From: Hoeflea_A sp965216535
GTDB taxonomy: Bacteria > Pseudomonadota > Alphaproteobacteria > Rhizobiales > Rhizobiaceae
Length of the DNA: 64,000 bases
Assembly (NCBI GenBank): GCA_965216535.1
Contig: OZ244175.1
Coordinates: 3,596,001 to 3,660,000, forward strand
Reading direction: 5' to 3'
Part shown: positions 34,894 to 44,383 of the stretch, piece after piece
Position numbering within the stretch: the stretch's first letter is position 1
How the letters are laid out: each line of letters opens with the position of its first letter
Program-made: the position numbers and the translations under genes
Notes under the pieces: model-generated
Told to the model about the DNA's origin: nothing
Seen by the model: the letters and a program-made list of their open reading frames with translations, nothing else
Database searches by the model: none

Positions 34894-36362
34894 GCGAGCC
34901 AGTCCCCGAACAAGAATTCAAAAGCCCTGTCCAGGCGGATATGGGGCAGGGACAGGGAGACGCCGTTTGCGGTCTTTTCAATTGCCGGAGGGCGGAACCG
35001 CACAAAATTGAGCTGTGGATGCTCGACTGCCCCTTGGGCAGAAGCCTGTTCGAAGAACAGATCGGCTGACTCCGGCAGGTCTCCCGGAAAAATTCCGGTT
35101 CTTGTTTCGCCGTCAAAAGTCTCACCGTCGATCGTTTCGCCCGGTTGCGGCGTGCCGATGATCAGGGGTAAGGCGTTCTTGCCGGGTCCGGCCTTGCCTT
35201 CCTTGGTGGCGCGGACGGCCGCGAGCGCCAGAACACCGATCTCCGCACCCGAATATCCAGCCCGATCCGTTGCCTGGGAGACAAGGCGAGAGACGATGGC
35301 TTCAAGCCGGTCATGGCTGTGGTGGTGAAGTTGGTCGGCCTTGGTCGCGGCCACGAGAACGCGGTCGATGCGGCGGGAAAACCAAGAGGTCAGGGAATTG
35401 CCGCGCCCGGCGCGAAAGCAAGACAGGATGTCGACCAGGGCCTGTTCAAGGTCTTGCACGGCGTCAGGTCCGGCGTTCAGGGCGTGCATCGCATCGATCA
35501 GAATGATCTGTCGATCGAGACGGGCAAAATGATCGCGAAAAAACGGTTTGACCACGAGGTTCTTATAGGCCTCGTAACGCCGTTCCATCATTGCCCACAG
35601 GGAGCCATTCGGAGCGGGGCCATCCGGTACGCTGGGCATCGGGCAGAAGGTCAGAGCGGGCGAACCTTCCAGATCGCCCGGCATCAGAAAGCGTCCGGGC
35701 GGAAGGGTGGACAATGCCCGTTCGTCGCTTCGGCAGGCCTGCAGGTAGTCGGCAAAAAGCGCAGCCAGATCCCGTGCGGTGGTTTCTTCCGCCGGTGCGT
35801 TGAGATCGTGGCGGGCTGCTTCGGACAGCCATTTTTGCGCAAGATCGGCCCGAGCCGGCGAATTCGCAAGTTCGATCGCATTGCTGCTGAACGTACGGTA
35901 GTCCTGCTGCATCAATGGCAGGTCCAACAACCATTCGCCAGGATAGTCGACAATGTCGATCGACATTTTGCCGCTTGAAAAGAGCCGCCCCCATGCGCTT
36001 GCCGACTCGTACTCGATCGTCAGTCTCAGTTCAGAGATCGCACGGGTCGATTGCGGCCAGATCCGGTCGTTGACGAGCGCGGCTACGTGGTCCTCATATT
36101 GAAACCGCGGCACCCCGTCGTCGGGCTGGGGCTCCAGATAGGCCGATGATATGCGACCGTCATGCTGAGCCTTGAACAGCGGCAGGCGCCCGCCGTGCAG
36201 CAGATTATGGATGAGAGCGGTGATGAAGACAGTCTTTCCCGACCGCGAAAGCCCGGTCACGCCAAACCGCATGGTCGGCCGCACGAGATCGCCGGCTCGG
36301 TCGACAAGATTGTCCAGCGTGATAAGCGCTTCGTCAGAAATGCGGGTGAGCGATGTCGCCAA
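34890..36362 (-). CDS. YcjX-family P-loop NTPase (DUF463)
   Basis: 490 residues from a TTG start. The P-loop is GLSRSGKTVFITALIHNLLHGG (about 37-58); the rest has the DUF463 pattern: VDYPGEWLLDLPLM, then RQIILIDAMHALNAG and ATKADQLHHHSHDRLEAIV, which resembles a guanine-recognition TKAD. Translationally coupled to the YcjF-like gene downstream. SixA precedes it on the same strand by 152 bases. Confidence 0.9.
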   Translation of the reverse strand: MATSLTRISDEALITLDNLVDRAGDLVRPTMRFGVTGLSRSGKTVFITALIHNLLHGGRLPLFKAQHDGRISSAYLEPQPDDGVPRFQYEDHVAALVNDRIWPQSTRAISELRLTIEYESASAWGRLFSSGKMSIDIVDYPGEWLLDLPLMQQDYRTFSSNAIELANSPARADLAQKWLSEAARHDLNAPAEETTARDLAALFADYLQACRSDERALSTLPPGRFLMPGDLEGSPALTFCPMPSVPDGPAPNGSLWAMMERRYEAYKNLVVKPFFRDHFARLDRQIILIDAMHALNAGPDAVQDLEQALVDILSCFRAGRGNSLTSWFSRRIDRVLVAATKADQLHHHSHDRLEAIVSRLVSQATDRAGYSGAEIGVLALAAVRATKEGKAGPGKNALPLIIGTPQPGETIDGETFDGETRTGIFPGDLPESADLFFEQASAQGAVEHPQLNFVRFRPPAIEKTANGVSLSLPHIRLDRAFEFLFGDWLA

Positions 36363-36514
36363 AAGGCACCTGTGCAGATTGATCCTGTCAACGCATATAG
36401 GATCGCCTTGCCCCGCCGTTCAAGCGGAGCGAATGAGTGATACAAAAAGTATCAATTATTCAGTTGGTTGCCGAATCAAGCTGAGAAATCGATTCGGCGT
36501 TTTTTGAGCGGTTT

Positions 36515-37060
36515 TCAGGAGGCGTTTTTTTGCAGTTTCTTCAGCCGTTTTGGTGTCAGGAACTGTCCCAGGTGGCCGCTGCGACGCAGCTCTGTCCGCG
36601 ATCCGTCAAAATCGATGATCGCGAGGCCGGCTGTCGGGTAGCCTTTGTCCAGCCGTTCGCGGGGCCAGGCTTCTGCACTGCCGGTAAGCTCGCAGGCCGT
36701 GTCTTCCATCATCGGATTGTGACCCACCAGCAAAATGGTTGAGGCATTTTGCGCCGCGAGGAGTTCCAGGTAGCGATCGTGGCTGCGAGAATAGAGGTCA
36801 TCGATGTAGTCGGTTTTGAATTCGGCGGGGAAACAACTGGCAACAATGTCACAAGTCTCTACGCACCGACGGGCCGGAGAACACAAAATGACATCCGGCG
36901 CGAGATCATCAGCTCGCATGGTTTCACCGATCAGACCGGCATCTTCCACGCCTCGCGCGTCAAGCGGCCTGTCAAAATCGCGCATGCCAGGCCTGGCCCA
37001 AGCGGCATGAGCATGGCGAAGCAGCATAATTCGGGTGGATACGGCTTTAGTGTTGCCCAT
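36515..37060 (-). CDS. SixA-like histidine phosphatase
   Basis: 181 residues from ATG 37060; the open frame reaches further upstream, but the RHG motif (LLRHAHAAW, residues 13-21) must lie near the N-terminus. The second active-site histidine is in TILLVGHNPMMEDTA. These single-domain phosphatases remove phosphate from histidine-phosphorylated proteins; SixA acts on the nitrogen PTS or on Hpt domains. That is of interest here because cckA and an Hpt-like protein are nearby, but no direct link is shown. Confidence 0.87.
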   Translation of the reverse strand: MGNTKAVSTRIMLLRHAHAAWARPGMRDFDRPLDARGVEDAGLIGETMRADDLAPDVILCSPARRCVETCDIVASCFPAEFKTDYIDDLYSRSHDRYLELLAAQNASTILLVGHNPMMEDTACELTGSAEAWPRERLDKGYPTAGLAIIDFDGSRTELRRSGHLGQFLTPKRLKKLQKNAS

Positions 37061-37203
37061 GAAGTCTTGTTCTGACCGGCTGCGAGGTGTGTCTTGTCGA
37101 TACAAGATTCCAGTCGCCAGACGAGACTTCAAGTCGCCAGTTTGGCGCAAAGCCGGAATTTTGCGAATTTCAACAAGTTGGCCACAGTTGAGGAGTTGCC
37201 GAA

Positions 37204-38511
37204 GTGAATCCGATGGACGGAAACAGTATCGGCGAGGCACATGTTGACAGCCTGTATGCGCAGCGCCTCGCGCATCGGCGACCACATCCAAGTCTTTCTG
37301 AGCCAATTCGATCGGATATCGCTGTCATCGGAGGGGGACTGGCGGGATTGACCGTTGCCTTGGAATTGAAAAAGCAGGGCAACACAGTGGTCTTGTTGGA
37401 AGCTCGCAGAGTCGGTTGGGGGGCCTCCGGCCGAAATGGTGGATTTGTTGCTCCGGGCTTCGCCGAAAATCTCTTTGCAGTGGAAAATAGGGTTGGTCTT
37501 GAGGCCGCGCGACAGCTTTACGCCCTGTCGCAAGAAGGTGCGGATTATGTCAGACAGCAGATCACGGCCGCCGGAAGATTGCAGATCATTGCCGGTTCAG
37601 GCTGGATGCATGTCATCCGCCACCGCAAAACAGACAGCCTCCAGCGACAACGCGACCGGATGCTGCATGATTATGGCGTGGACCTGCAGGTTCTCGGCAA
37701 GCAGGATGTGCGATCTCGATTGAGAACCGAGCGCTACCACGGGGCGCTGGTTGATCCAAACCCCTTTCACATCGACCCTCTGGCCTATTCCGAGTTGCTG
37801 GCACAGCTGTGTGTAGAGTCCGGTGTTGGTGTGTACGAAAAATCTCCGGTAAAGGCTGTAGATCGCCAGAACAGCAGCTTCATTCTGGAAACCGATCGTG
37901 GAAGAGTGCAGGCGGATCAGGTCGTTGTGGCGACCAGCGCCTATGGCGGGCCGGTTGCGGCAGTCGAGAACTGCATTTTGCCAGTTGCCACCTATGTCAT
38001 CGCGTCCGAACCCGCTGAGAATGCGCTGCAACAGGCGATCAACTGGACCGGCTGCATCGCCGACACGCGGCGTGCTGGAGACTACTACCGAGTCATCGGT
38101 GGCTCCGAGGGCAAGCGTCTCCTGTGGGGCGGGCGGATCACGACCCGACAAAGCGAACCCAAGGATCTGGCCGCGAAACTGATGCGTGACATCATACAGG
38201 TTTATCCGTCCCTTGCCGGGCTGGAAGTAGCGTTTTCCTGGTCCGGCCTGATGGGATATGCCCGGCACAAAATGCCGGTCATTTGTCAGCATCGCCCCGG
38301 TTTGTACGTCCTCACGGGCTTTGGCGGACATGGGTTGAACATGACGGCGGCCGGCGCCCTTGCCGTGGCCGAGGCCATCGGTGGCAAACCGGACAGATTG
38401 GAATTGTTCAAACCCTATGGGCTGGTTTGGGGCGGTGGACCTGTCGGCCGCATTGTCACGCAACTGGAATATTTCAGATTGCGGATCACGGATCTTGTCG
38501 ATGAGATGTGA
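37204..38511 (+). CDS. FAD-dependent amine/amino-acid oxidoreductase (DadA/PuuB-like)
   Basis: 435 residues from GTG 37204, which has GAGGAG at good spacing; ATG 37213 is an alternative. FAD site DIAVIGGGLAGLTVALEL (about 40-57), then the family's LLEARRVGWGASGRNGGFV. The C-terminus has YVLTGFGGHGLNMTAAGALAVAEAIGG. This GASGRNGG subfamily oxidises amines or amino acids such as gamma-glutamyl-putrescine or sarcosine-like compounds. The substrate cannot be fixed from context. Followed by dksA. Confidence 0.88.
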   Translation: MNPMDGNSIGEAHVDSLYAQRLAHRRPHPSLSEPIRSDIAVIGGGLAGLTVALELKKQGNTVVLLEARRVGWGASGRNGGFVAPGFAENLFAVENRVGLEAARQLYALSQEGADYVRQQITAAGRLQIIAGSGWMHVIRHRKTDSLQRQRDRMLHDYGVDLQVLGKQDVRSRLRTERYHGALVDPNPFHIDPLAYSELLAQLCVESGVGVYEKSPVKAVDRQNSSFILETDRGRVQADQVVVATSAYGGPVAAVENCILPVATYVIASEPAENALQQAINWTGCIADTRRAGDYYRVIGGSEGKRLLWGGRITTRQSEPKDLAAKLMRDIIQVYPSLAGLEVAFSWSGLMGYARHKMPVICQHRPGLYVLTGFGGHGLNMTAAGALAVAEAIGGKPDRLELFKPYGLVWGGGPVGRIVTQLEYFRLRITDLVDEM

Positions 38512-38678
38512 GTCTGTGGAAATTGTCACAGACCAGAAGAAAATTGTGAATTAAATGAGGAGTTTAACTTGAAAGGGCGATTCACAAAAATCCGCTCTGC
38601 GTGCGTATTTCCGGCTTGTATCGTCGCCAAGGTCTGGCTATACAGACGCGCAAATTGCACGGCTACCGAGGAATCTCT

Positions 38679-39098
38679 ATGAACGAACGTATTGATCTTG
38701 GTTCCTATGTCCCCTCGGAGGACGAGGCGTTCATGAGCGACAAGCAGCGCGCCTATTTTCGAGCCAAACTCAACGCATGGAAGAATGACATTTTACGCGA
38801 AGCTCGCGAAACACTGGGAAATCTACAGGAAGACAGCGCAAACCACCCCGATATCGCGGATCGAGCATCGTCGGAAACAGACAGGGCGATCGAATTGCGA
38901 GCCCGGGACCGACAGCGGAAACTGATATCGAAAATCGATGCCGCTTTGCGGCGCATAGATGAAGGCACCTACGGTTATTGCGAAGAGACCGGCGAACCAA
39001 TCAGCCTGAAAAGGCTGGATGCCCGTCCGATCGCAACGCTTTCAATCGAGGCGCAGGAGCGGCACGAACGTCGGGAAAAAGTGTATCGCGACGAATAG
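38679..39098 (+). CDS. dksA: DksA-type RNA polymerase regulator with degenerate zinc finger
   Basis: 139 residues from ATG 38679 (GAGGA upstream). The coiled-coil tip DxxDxA is intact (D58, D61, A63), so it should act through the RNA polymerase secondary channel with ppGpp. The zinc-finger region YGYCEETGEPISLKRLDARP keeps only Cys101; the other three ligand positions are T104, S122 and A125. This loss is usual in alphaproteobacterial DksA, which works without zinc. A strong terminator follows the stop. Confidence 0.92.
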   Translation: MNERIDLGSYVPSEDEAFMSDKQRAYFRAKLNAWKNDILREARETLGNLQEDSANHPDIADRASSETDRAIELRARDRQRKLISKIDAALRRIDEGTYGYCEETGEPISLKRLDARPIATLSIEAQERHERREKVYRDE

Positions 39099-39121
39099 GT
39101 GTCTGTTTTGAGAAGATTGCG

Positions 39122-39147
39122 GGGCGGCATTTTTGCCGCCCTTTTTT
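39122..39147 (+). terminator. Rho-independent terminator of dksA
   Basis: Stem GGGCGGCA/TGCCGCCC (39122-39129, 39134-39141), TTTT loop and six T residues (39142-39147). It overlaps the stop codon of the convergent gene. Confidence 0.92.
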
Positions 39148-40543
39148 AGTGCTTGGCTTTCAGGTCGCCGAGAAGCTTCTTCATTTCGTCTTCCAGGGTT
39201 GCCCCGGCCTCCTCGCTTACCGCGGTCACTGCTGGTTTCGTCCCTGCCGGTTTAGGCACCACGGATTTGGCCTCTATCGTTTTGGCCTCCAGCGACTTTA
39301 TTTCTGCCGGTTTAACTTCCGAGGGTTTGATTTCCGCTGGCTTGGCGGCCTTCGGCTGAAGCTGCTCGATAGTGGCCTTTTTCATCTCCGCCTCCAACAC
39401 CCTGTCGAAATCGGCGATAAGATCTTCTGCGCTGACGGATTGCTGGGGTGCCGGTTCCGGTTTGGCGATGGGGGCCTGAGGTTCCGATGCCGGCTTCGAC
39501 GCCATCGGCGCAGTAGACGTTGCCTGTGGAGCTGCCTGGGAGAGGGTCTTGGCCGGCTGAGGAACAGCATGAGCGTAGTTCAAATCAGGTTCCGGTGCGG
39601 GAGGAGCTTCACCTGCTGGCGTTGTTGCCGGAATAACGAGTTCGCGGGCGGCGTCCAGCGCATCCTCGAATTCTGTCTTGAGCGCTTCGTGCTCCTCGAC
39701 AGGTGTCTCGATGGCCAGATTGTCACCGATGTCAGACGCTGATTTTGTCGCGGTAGTCGGCTGTGCCTTTTCTTCACTCGGGTCAGACACTGCCTGCTGG
39801 GGGACCGGTTCCGGCTTCTCCTTTTCGGGAGTGGCTTCCGGTTCGGTTGGCGTTCGCGTCTGGTCTTGATCACGAGCAGCCGCCATGGAGGTCGCTGAAC
39901 TTGCGGCATTCGCCGAGGTTGCAGCAACCGGTAAGGAGGTATCGGCAACCGGCTCGGAAGTTGGCGAGCTTTTGGGACGCGGTGCTTCCGTTCGAGTTTC
40001 CGAGCGTTTACCAGCAGCTGACCCGGCCGCAGCTGGTTCTCGCTGTTTTGCCTCCGCGCCAGGCCTCTCCAAGGATTGCTCCGGCTTCGGATCCGGTTTT
40101 GCTTCAACCACTTGTTTGGGCGGAACGGCTGCAGTGCTTGACTCGCTTGGCGCTTCCTGTGGCTTCGGCGGCGGCGGAGCATCTGGCTGTACTGCGTGCT
40201 GCTGTTGCGCACGCGATGCAGCGGATTTGGCGTTCTCCGGTTGCACGGCCGGCACAGTTCTGTTGATGCCGCATTCAACAACGAGATCGCTCGGTCCGCC
40301 GATCAATATCAGGTGCTCTGTATCGTCTCGGCGCACGAGTACCAGTCGACGTCGGGCATCGACGGCCGCTGCGTCAAGAACAGCCAGACGCGGTTGGCGA
40401 TTGCTGCCGCCACGCATGAACGTCATGTGACCGCGACGTTTGAAAAACCAGTAGACAAGCAGAAGGCAAACAACGACCGCCGCGGCGATCAGCACCGGCG
40501 TGTTCAGGGACAATCCGTCCGTTCCGAACAGTGTCTCACCCAT
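39146..40543 (-). CDS. FliO-like membrane protein with long Pro/Ala/Glu-rich tail
   Basis: 465 residues. One membrane segment (LNTPVLIAAAVVVCLLLVYWFF, about 12-33) is followed by a FliO-like cytoplasmic domain: RLAVLDAAAVDARRRLVLVRRDDTEHLILIGGPSDLVVE (about 52-90). The rest, to the C-terminus, is low-complexity and rich in Pro, Ala, Glu and Lys, with repeats such as KPAEIKPSEVKPAEIKS near residue 425. FliO helps assemble the flagellar export gate, but no flagellar genes are near and stand-alone FliO-domain proteins of this kind are common in Rhizobiales. Divergent from cckA. Confidence 0.75.
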   Translation of the reverse strand: MGETLFGTDGLSLNTPVLIAAAVVVCLLLVYWFFKRRGHMTFMRGGSNRQPRLAVLDAAAVDARRRLVLVRRDDTEHLILIGGPSDLVVECGINRTVPAVQPENAKSAASRAQQQHAVQPDAPPPPKPQEAPSESSTAAVPPKQVVEAKPDPKPEQSLERPGAEAKQREPAAAGSAAGKRSETRTEAPRPKSSPTSEPVADTSLPVAATSANAASSATSMAAARDQDQTRTPTEPEATPEKEKPEPVPQQAVSDPSEEKAQPTTATKSASDIGDNLAIETPVEEHEALKTEFEDALDAARELVIPATTPAGEAPPAPEPDLNYAHAVPQPAKTLSQAAPQATSTAPMASKPASEPQAPIAKPEPAPQQSVSAEDLIADFDRVLEAEMKKATIEQLQPKAAKPAEIKPSEVKPAEIKSLEAKTIEAKSVVPKPAGTKPAVTAVSEEAGATLEDEMKKLLGDLKAKH

Positions 40544-40926
40544 GTATTTCTGCCCCGTTCTGCATAAAGCCGCGACCCACTAAAAAGGGTAGTGGGCAGG
40601 AGATCGACTGGCAACCTCGGGTGGCTGCAAAAGCTGTGTAACACACACGTCGGTTTGTGGACGGTTTGCGTGAAGCCGTCAGTCGGGCTGATCTGACGCG
40701 AAGAAGGCGATCGGAGTCTGTGGATGATTCGCTCGAACCGGTTGCCCGGTTTGTGATTGACGCGGTTCAGCCAACGGGTTCCTGACGCCGCGGCGCTACC
40801 GATTGTGGCAAAATCCCGAATATTCACCGGTATCTGCGGCCCCCCGGCCTCCCTCCCTTTTCTTGGCTCCAGGAATATGATTCAAACGGACAACCAAGGG
40901 GAATCAGGTTCGCTTAGGGGACACGG
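40544..40926. other. 383-base gap between FliO-like gene and cckA
   Basis: Divergent intergenic region that must hold both promoters. I see no CtrA box, RNA gene, terminator or convincing short gene in it. Confidence 0.4.
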
Positions 40927-43533
40927 ATGGCGCGGAAGAACCCGTCGGACGGCGGCTACCCGACACCGATGATCGACCGGCATTCGCGTCCCGGCACGAT
41001 CATGCGGCTGATCGTTCTTGCCATTGTGCTGGTCGTCGCCGCAATTGCCTTTGTTTTCCTCGAAGGCCGCGTCAACACCAATTTCGGCCTCGGATTGCTG
41101 GGCATTCTGTCGATGATCGGGATCTTCTACCTGGTCTCGACCTTTATCGGGTTTGTTCAGATCATGCCACGGGCCGGGGGCGATGAGCTGTCTCGTCTGT
41201 TTATTGACGGTCACCCCGAGGGGACTGTCGTGACCGACAAGAAAGGTCGCGTCGTCTATGCAAACCGCACCTATGCCTCTCTGACAGGGGCTGCGAGCCC
41301 CAACGACATACTGTCGATCGAGGCCCTGTTGTCGAAGGACAATCAGGCCGCCGAGGCGGTCTATCGGCTGACCAATCAGATCCGTGAAGGCAAGGAAGGG
41401 CAGGAGGAGTTCCGCCTTCTCAGTCCGCTGGACAAGACCGGTGCCGCGACCGGTGCTCGCTGGTACCGGTTGAGAGCGCGACTCCTCGACCTGGGCAGCG
41501 GCGGCGAAACACTGCAGGCCTGGCAATTGTCGGATATCTCTGACGAGCGCGAGGACCAGGAGCGGTTCTTCAAGGAACTGCAGCATGCCATTGATTATCT
41601 CGACCATGCACCGGCAGGCTTCCTGTCGACCGGCGAAAACGGTGAAGTGGCCTATATCAACGCGACGCTCGCCGACTGGATCGGATTGGATCTGACGGCC
41701 TTCACGCCGGGGTCGATTGCTCTGAAGGACCTGATCGCCGGCGAAGGCATGGCGTTGATCGAGTCGGTCCAGGCGGCGCCTGGTCTTAACAGAACCGCGA
41801 CGCTTGATCTCGATATGCTGCGGCGTGACGGCAAAAGCCTGCCTGTGCGGCTTGTGCACCGGGTCAGCGCCGCCCATGACGGAGCTCCGGGCGAAAGCCG
41901 CACGATCGTGCTGACCCGCACCGATGAGGGTGGAAGCGAGGCGACGACGGCGGCGGCGGAAATGCGTTTTACGCGGTTCTTCAACAGCACGCCGATGGCG
42001 ATCGCATCGGTCAATGGCGATGGACGGATCCTGCGCACCAATGCGCCATTCCTCAAGATGTTCACCGATGTGGTTTCTCGCGACGACCTCGAGCGCGGTA
42101 CCTCTTTCGATTCGGTGATCCATGCGGCCGATCGGGGCAGGTTTGAGCAAGCACTCGAAGCAGCGCGAGACGGACAGGCGGACATCGATCCCGTCGACGC
42201 CCGTCATGCGGACGACGGTGAGCGACACCTGCGCTTCTATGTCAGTGCCGTCACCGACAGCGCCGGCAGTGAGGAAGCGGCCATCATCTACACGCTGGAA
42301 ACCACCGAGCAGAAGGCGCTCGAGGGGCAGATGGCGCAGACGCAGAAAATGAATGCGGTGGGTACTCTGGCTGGCGGCATTGCGCACGATTTCAACAACG
42401 TGTTGACGGCTATCTTGCTTTCGGCAGATCACCTGCTGCTGTCGCTGCGACCCTCTGATTCCAGCTTTGCCGATCTGATGGAGATCAAGCGCAACGCCAA
42501 CCGCGCTGCCGTTCTGGTGCGTCAGTTGCTGGCCTTCTCGCGCAAGCAGACCATGCGTCCGACGGTTCTGTCGATGACCGACGTCATCGGCGATCTGCGC
42601 ATGCTCGTCGACCGGCTGACCGGCACCCACGTCAAACTCGATGTCGAATTCGGCAAGGACCTCTGGCCGGTCAAGACGGATCTTGGCCAGTTCGAACAGG
42701 TGATCATCAACCTGGCGGTCAACGCCCGCGATGCGATGCCCGAAGGCGGTACGGTGACGATCCGGACCGCCAATGTCGACAGCAGTGAGGTCGAGGCGCT
42801 GAACAACCGCGGGATGGAAGTCGGTGACTATGTGATGATTGAGGTCGCCGATGAAGGGTCCGGCATCGAACCGGATTTGATGGACAAGATTTTTGAACCC
42901 TTCTTCACAACCAAAGAAGTTGGCAAGGGCACCGGTCTGGGCCTCTCCATGGTCTATGGCATCGTCAAACAGTCGGACGGCTACATCTATCCGGAATCAG
43001 AAGTCGGCAAGGGCACCAAGTTCCGCATCTATCTGCCGCGCCATGTCGAAGCGGCAAGTGAGGCAGAAGAATCCGCCGAAGTTTCTGCGAGCGCGACCGA
43101 AGGCGAGTCGACAGATGACGCGAAACAGAAGTCGCCGGCCGAGGACGACCGCAAGGACCTGACCGGTTCAGCCACCGTGCTTCTGGTGGAAGATGAAGAA
43201 GCGGTGCGGCGAGGCGGCAAACGCATGCTGGAAACGCGCGGCTATACCGTTCACGAGGCGGCTTCCGGGGTGGAAGCCCTGGACATTGTCGAGGAACTGA
43301 ATGGCGAGATCGACATTGTCGTCTCGGACGTTGTCATGCCGGAGATGGATGGGCCGACACTGCTGCGTGAGTTGCGCAAGGAATATCCTGACCTGAAGTT
43401 CATATTCGTGTCCGGCTATGCCGAGGACGCTTTTGCCAAGAACCTGCCGGAGGATGCCAAATTCGGTTTCCTGCCGAAACCATTCTCACTCAAGCAGTTG
43501 GCGACAGCCGTGAAGGAAGTTGTTGAAGGCTGA
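40927..43533 (+). CDS. cckA: Cell-cycle hybrid histidine kinase CckA
   Basis: 868 residues. Two N-terminal membrane segments (MRLIVLAIVLVVAAIAFVFL and FGLGLLGILSMIGIFYLVSTF), two or three PAS domains (about 85-460), a HisKA domain with the phospho-accepting His487 in GGIAHDFNNVL, a HATPase with NLAVNARDAMPEGG and GTGLGLSMVYGI, and a C-terminal receiver whose phospho-acceptor is Asp801 in VVSDVVMPEMDG. This order and the HDFNN H-box are those of CckA, which phosphorylates or dephosphorylates CtrA through ChpT to control division. The ATG at 40927 follows AGGGGA. Confidence 0.94.
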   Translation: MARKNPSDGGYPTPMIDRHSRPGTIMRLIVLAIVLVVAAIAFVFLEGRVNTNFGLGLLGILSMIGIFYLVSTFIGFVQIMPRAGGDELSRLFIDGHPEGTVVTDKKGRVVYANRTYASLTGAASPNDILSIEALLSKDNQAAEAVYRLTNQIREGKEGQEEFRLLSPLDKTGAATGARWYRLRARLLDLGSGGETLQAWQLSDISDEREDQERFFKELQHAIDYLDHAPAGFLSTGENGEVAYINATLADWIGLDLTAFTPGSIALKDLIAGEGMALIESVQAAPGLNRTATLDLDMLRRDGKSLPVRLVHRVSAAHDGAPGESRTIVLTRTDEGGSEATTAAAEMRFTRFFNSTPMAIASVNGDGRILRTNAPFLKMFTDVVSRDDLERGTSFDSVIHAADRGRFEQALEAARDGQADIDPVDARHADDGERHLRFYVSAVTDSAGSEEAAIIYTLETTEQKALEGQMAQTQKMNAVGTLAGGIAHDFNNVLTAILLSADHLLLSLRPSDSSFADLMEIKRNANRAAVLVRQLLAFSRKQTMRPTVLSMTDVIGDLRMLVDRLTGTHVKLDVEFGKDLWPVKTDLGQFEQVIINLAVNARDAMPEGGTVTIRTANVDSSEVEALNNRGMEVGDYVMIEVADEGSGIEPDLMDKIFEPFFTTKEVGKGTGLGLSMVYGIVKQSDGYIYPESEVGKGTKFRIYLPRHVEAASEAEESAEVSASATEGESTDDAKQKSPAEDDRKDLTGSATVLLVEDEEAVRRGGKRMLETRGYTVHEAASGVEALDIVEELNGEIDIVVSDVVMPEMDGPTLLRELRKEYPDLKFIFVSGYAEDAFAKNLPEDAKFGFLPKPFSLKQLATAVKEVVEG

Positions 43534-43693
43534 GTCGTCACACGAAGGTGATCAGACTGGATTTCTCTTTTCTTTCAAGCTTTTCCACCGCACCTCGGAG
43601 TGAACCTGAAACGGAACACAATGGCGCCGTATTGTTGCTATTGATGCAGAATCAGCCTTAAATTCGCGCACTTTTGAGAGGGACTTAACGGGC

Positions 43694-44344
43694 ATGTACA
43701 AGAAGATCGCAATCGCGCTGATGTCGGGAGCCTTTCTGGCCGCCTGCACCAGCACCGACCCCTATACCGGACAGCAAAGGGTGTCGCGAACGGCTGGGGG
43801 CGCCGCGCTTGGAGCCGGTCTTGGTGCCGGGATTGGTTTGCTTGCCGGCGGCAATGACAGGCGCAACGCGCTGATCGGAGCAGGCCTCGGTGCCCTGGCT
43901 GGCGGCGCCATCGGCAACTATGTCGACCGTCAGGAAGCGGAATTGCGTGCTCAGCTGCAGGGTACCGGAGTGTCGGTCACGCGTGTCGGCAACAACCTCG
44001 TGCTCAACATGCCGTCGAACATCACATTTGCCCTCAACCAGGCGCAAATCGATCCGAGCTTCTTCGGGACTTTGAATTCCGTCGCCATCGTGCTTTCCAA
44101 GTTCAATCAGACGCTGATCGACGTCTATGGATTTACCGACACGACGGGCTCCGCCCAGTACAACCTCAACCTGTCGCAGCAGCGGGCGCAGTCGGTCTCC
44201 AGCTATCTGTCGTCACAGGGCATCGATCGCCGGCGCATGTATGTTCAGGGTTTCGGCGAAGAAAGGCCGATTGCCAGCAACGCGACAGAATCGGGCAGGG
44301 CGCAAAACCGCCGTGTCGAAATCACCATCGTACCACTGACCTAG
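43694..44344 (+). CDS. OmpA-family outer-membrane lipoprotein (YiaD-like)
   Basis: 216 residues. The signal peptide ends in the lipobox AFLAAC (Cys about 18). A glycine-zipper membrane region follows (GGAALGAGLGAGIGLLAGG and GAGLGALAGGAIGNYVD). The last 115 residues are an OmpA peptidoglycan-binding domain: VYGFTDTTGSAQYNLNLSQQRAQSVSSYL and the terminal GRAQNRRVEITI. Anchors the outer membrane to the cell wall; homologues in Brucella and Rhizobium are major surface antigens. Confidence 0.92.
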   Translation: MYKKIAIALMSGAFLAACTSTDPYTGQQRVSRTAGGAALGAGLGAGIGLLAGGNDRRNALIGAGLGALAGGAIGNYVDRQEAELRAQLQGTGVSVTRVGNNLVLNMPSNITFALNQAQIDPSFFGTLNSVAIVLSKFNQTLIDVYGFTDTTGSAQYNLNLSQQRAQSVSSYLSSQGIDRRRMYVQGFGEERPIASNATESGRAQNRRVEITIVPLT

Positions 44345-44354
44345 CCGAACATAC

Positions 44355-44383
44355 GACGGCACCGACCGCGTGACGGTGCCGTC
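44355..44383. terminator. Hairpin between convergent genes
   Basis: GACGGCACCG (44355-44364) and CGGTGCCGTC (44374-44383) are perfect ten-base arms. No T tract follows either way, so termination is plausible but weak; it sits between the OmpA stop and the DUF3052 stop. Confidence 0.5.

Noticed and set aside
36490..36535. GGCGTTTTTT repeats near the sixA stop as a terminator
   Set aside because: The two copies are direct, not inverted, so no stem forms.
38532..38557. TTAA-N9-TTAA upstream of dksA as a CtrA box
   Set aside because: The spacing is nine instead of seven bases.
40882..42630. 582-codon open frame antisense to cckA
   Set aside because: Shadow frame; cckA on the plus strand has all kinase motifs in order.
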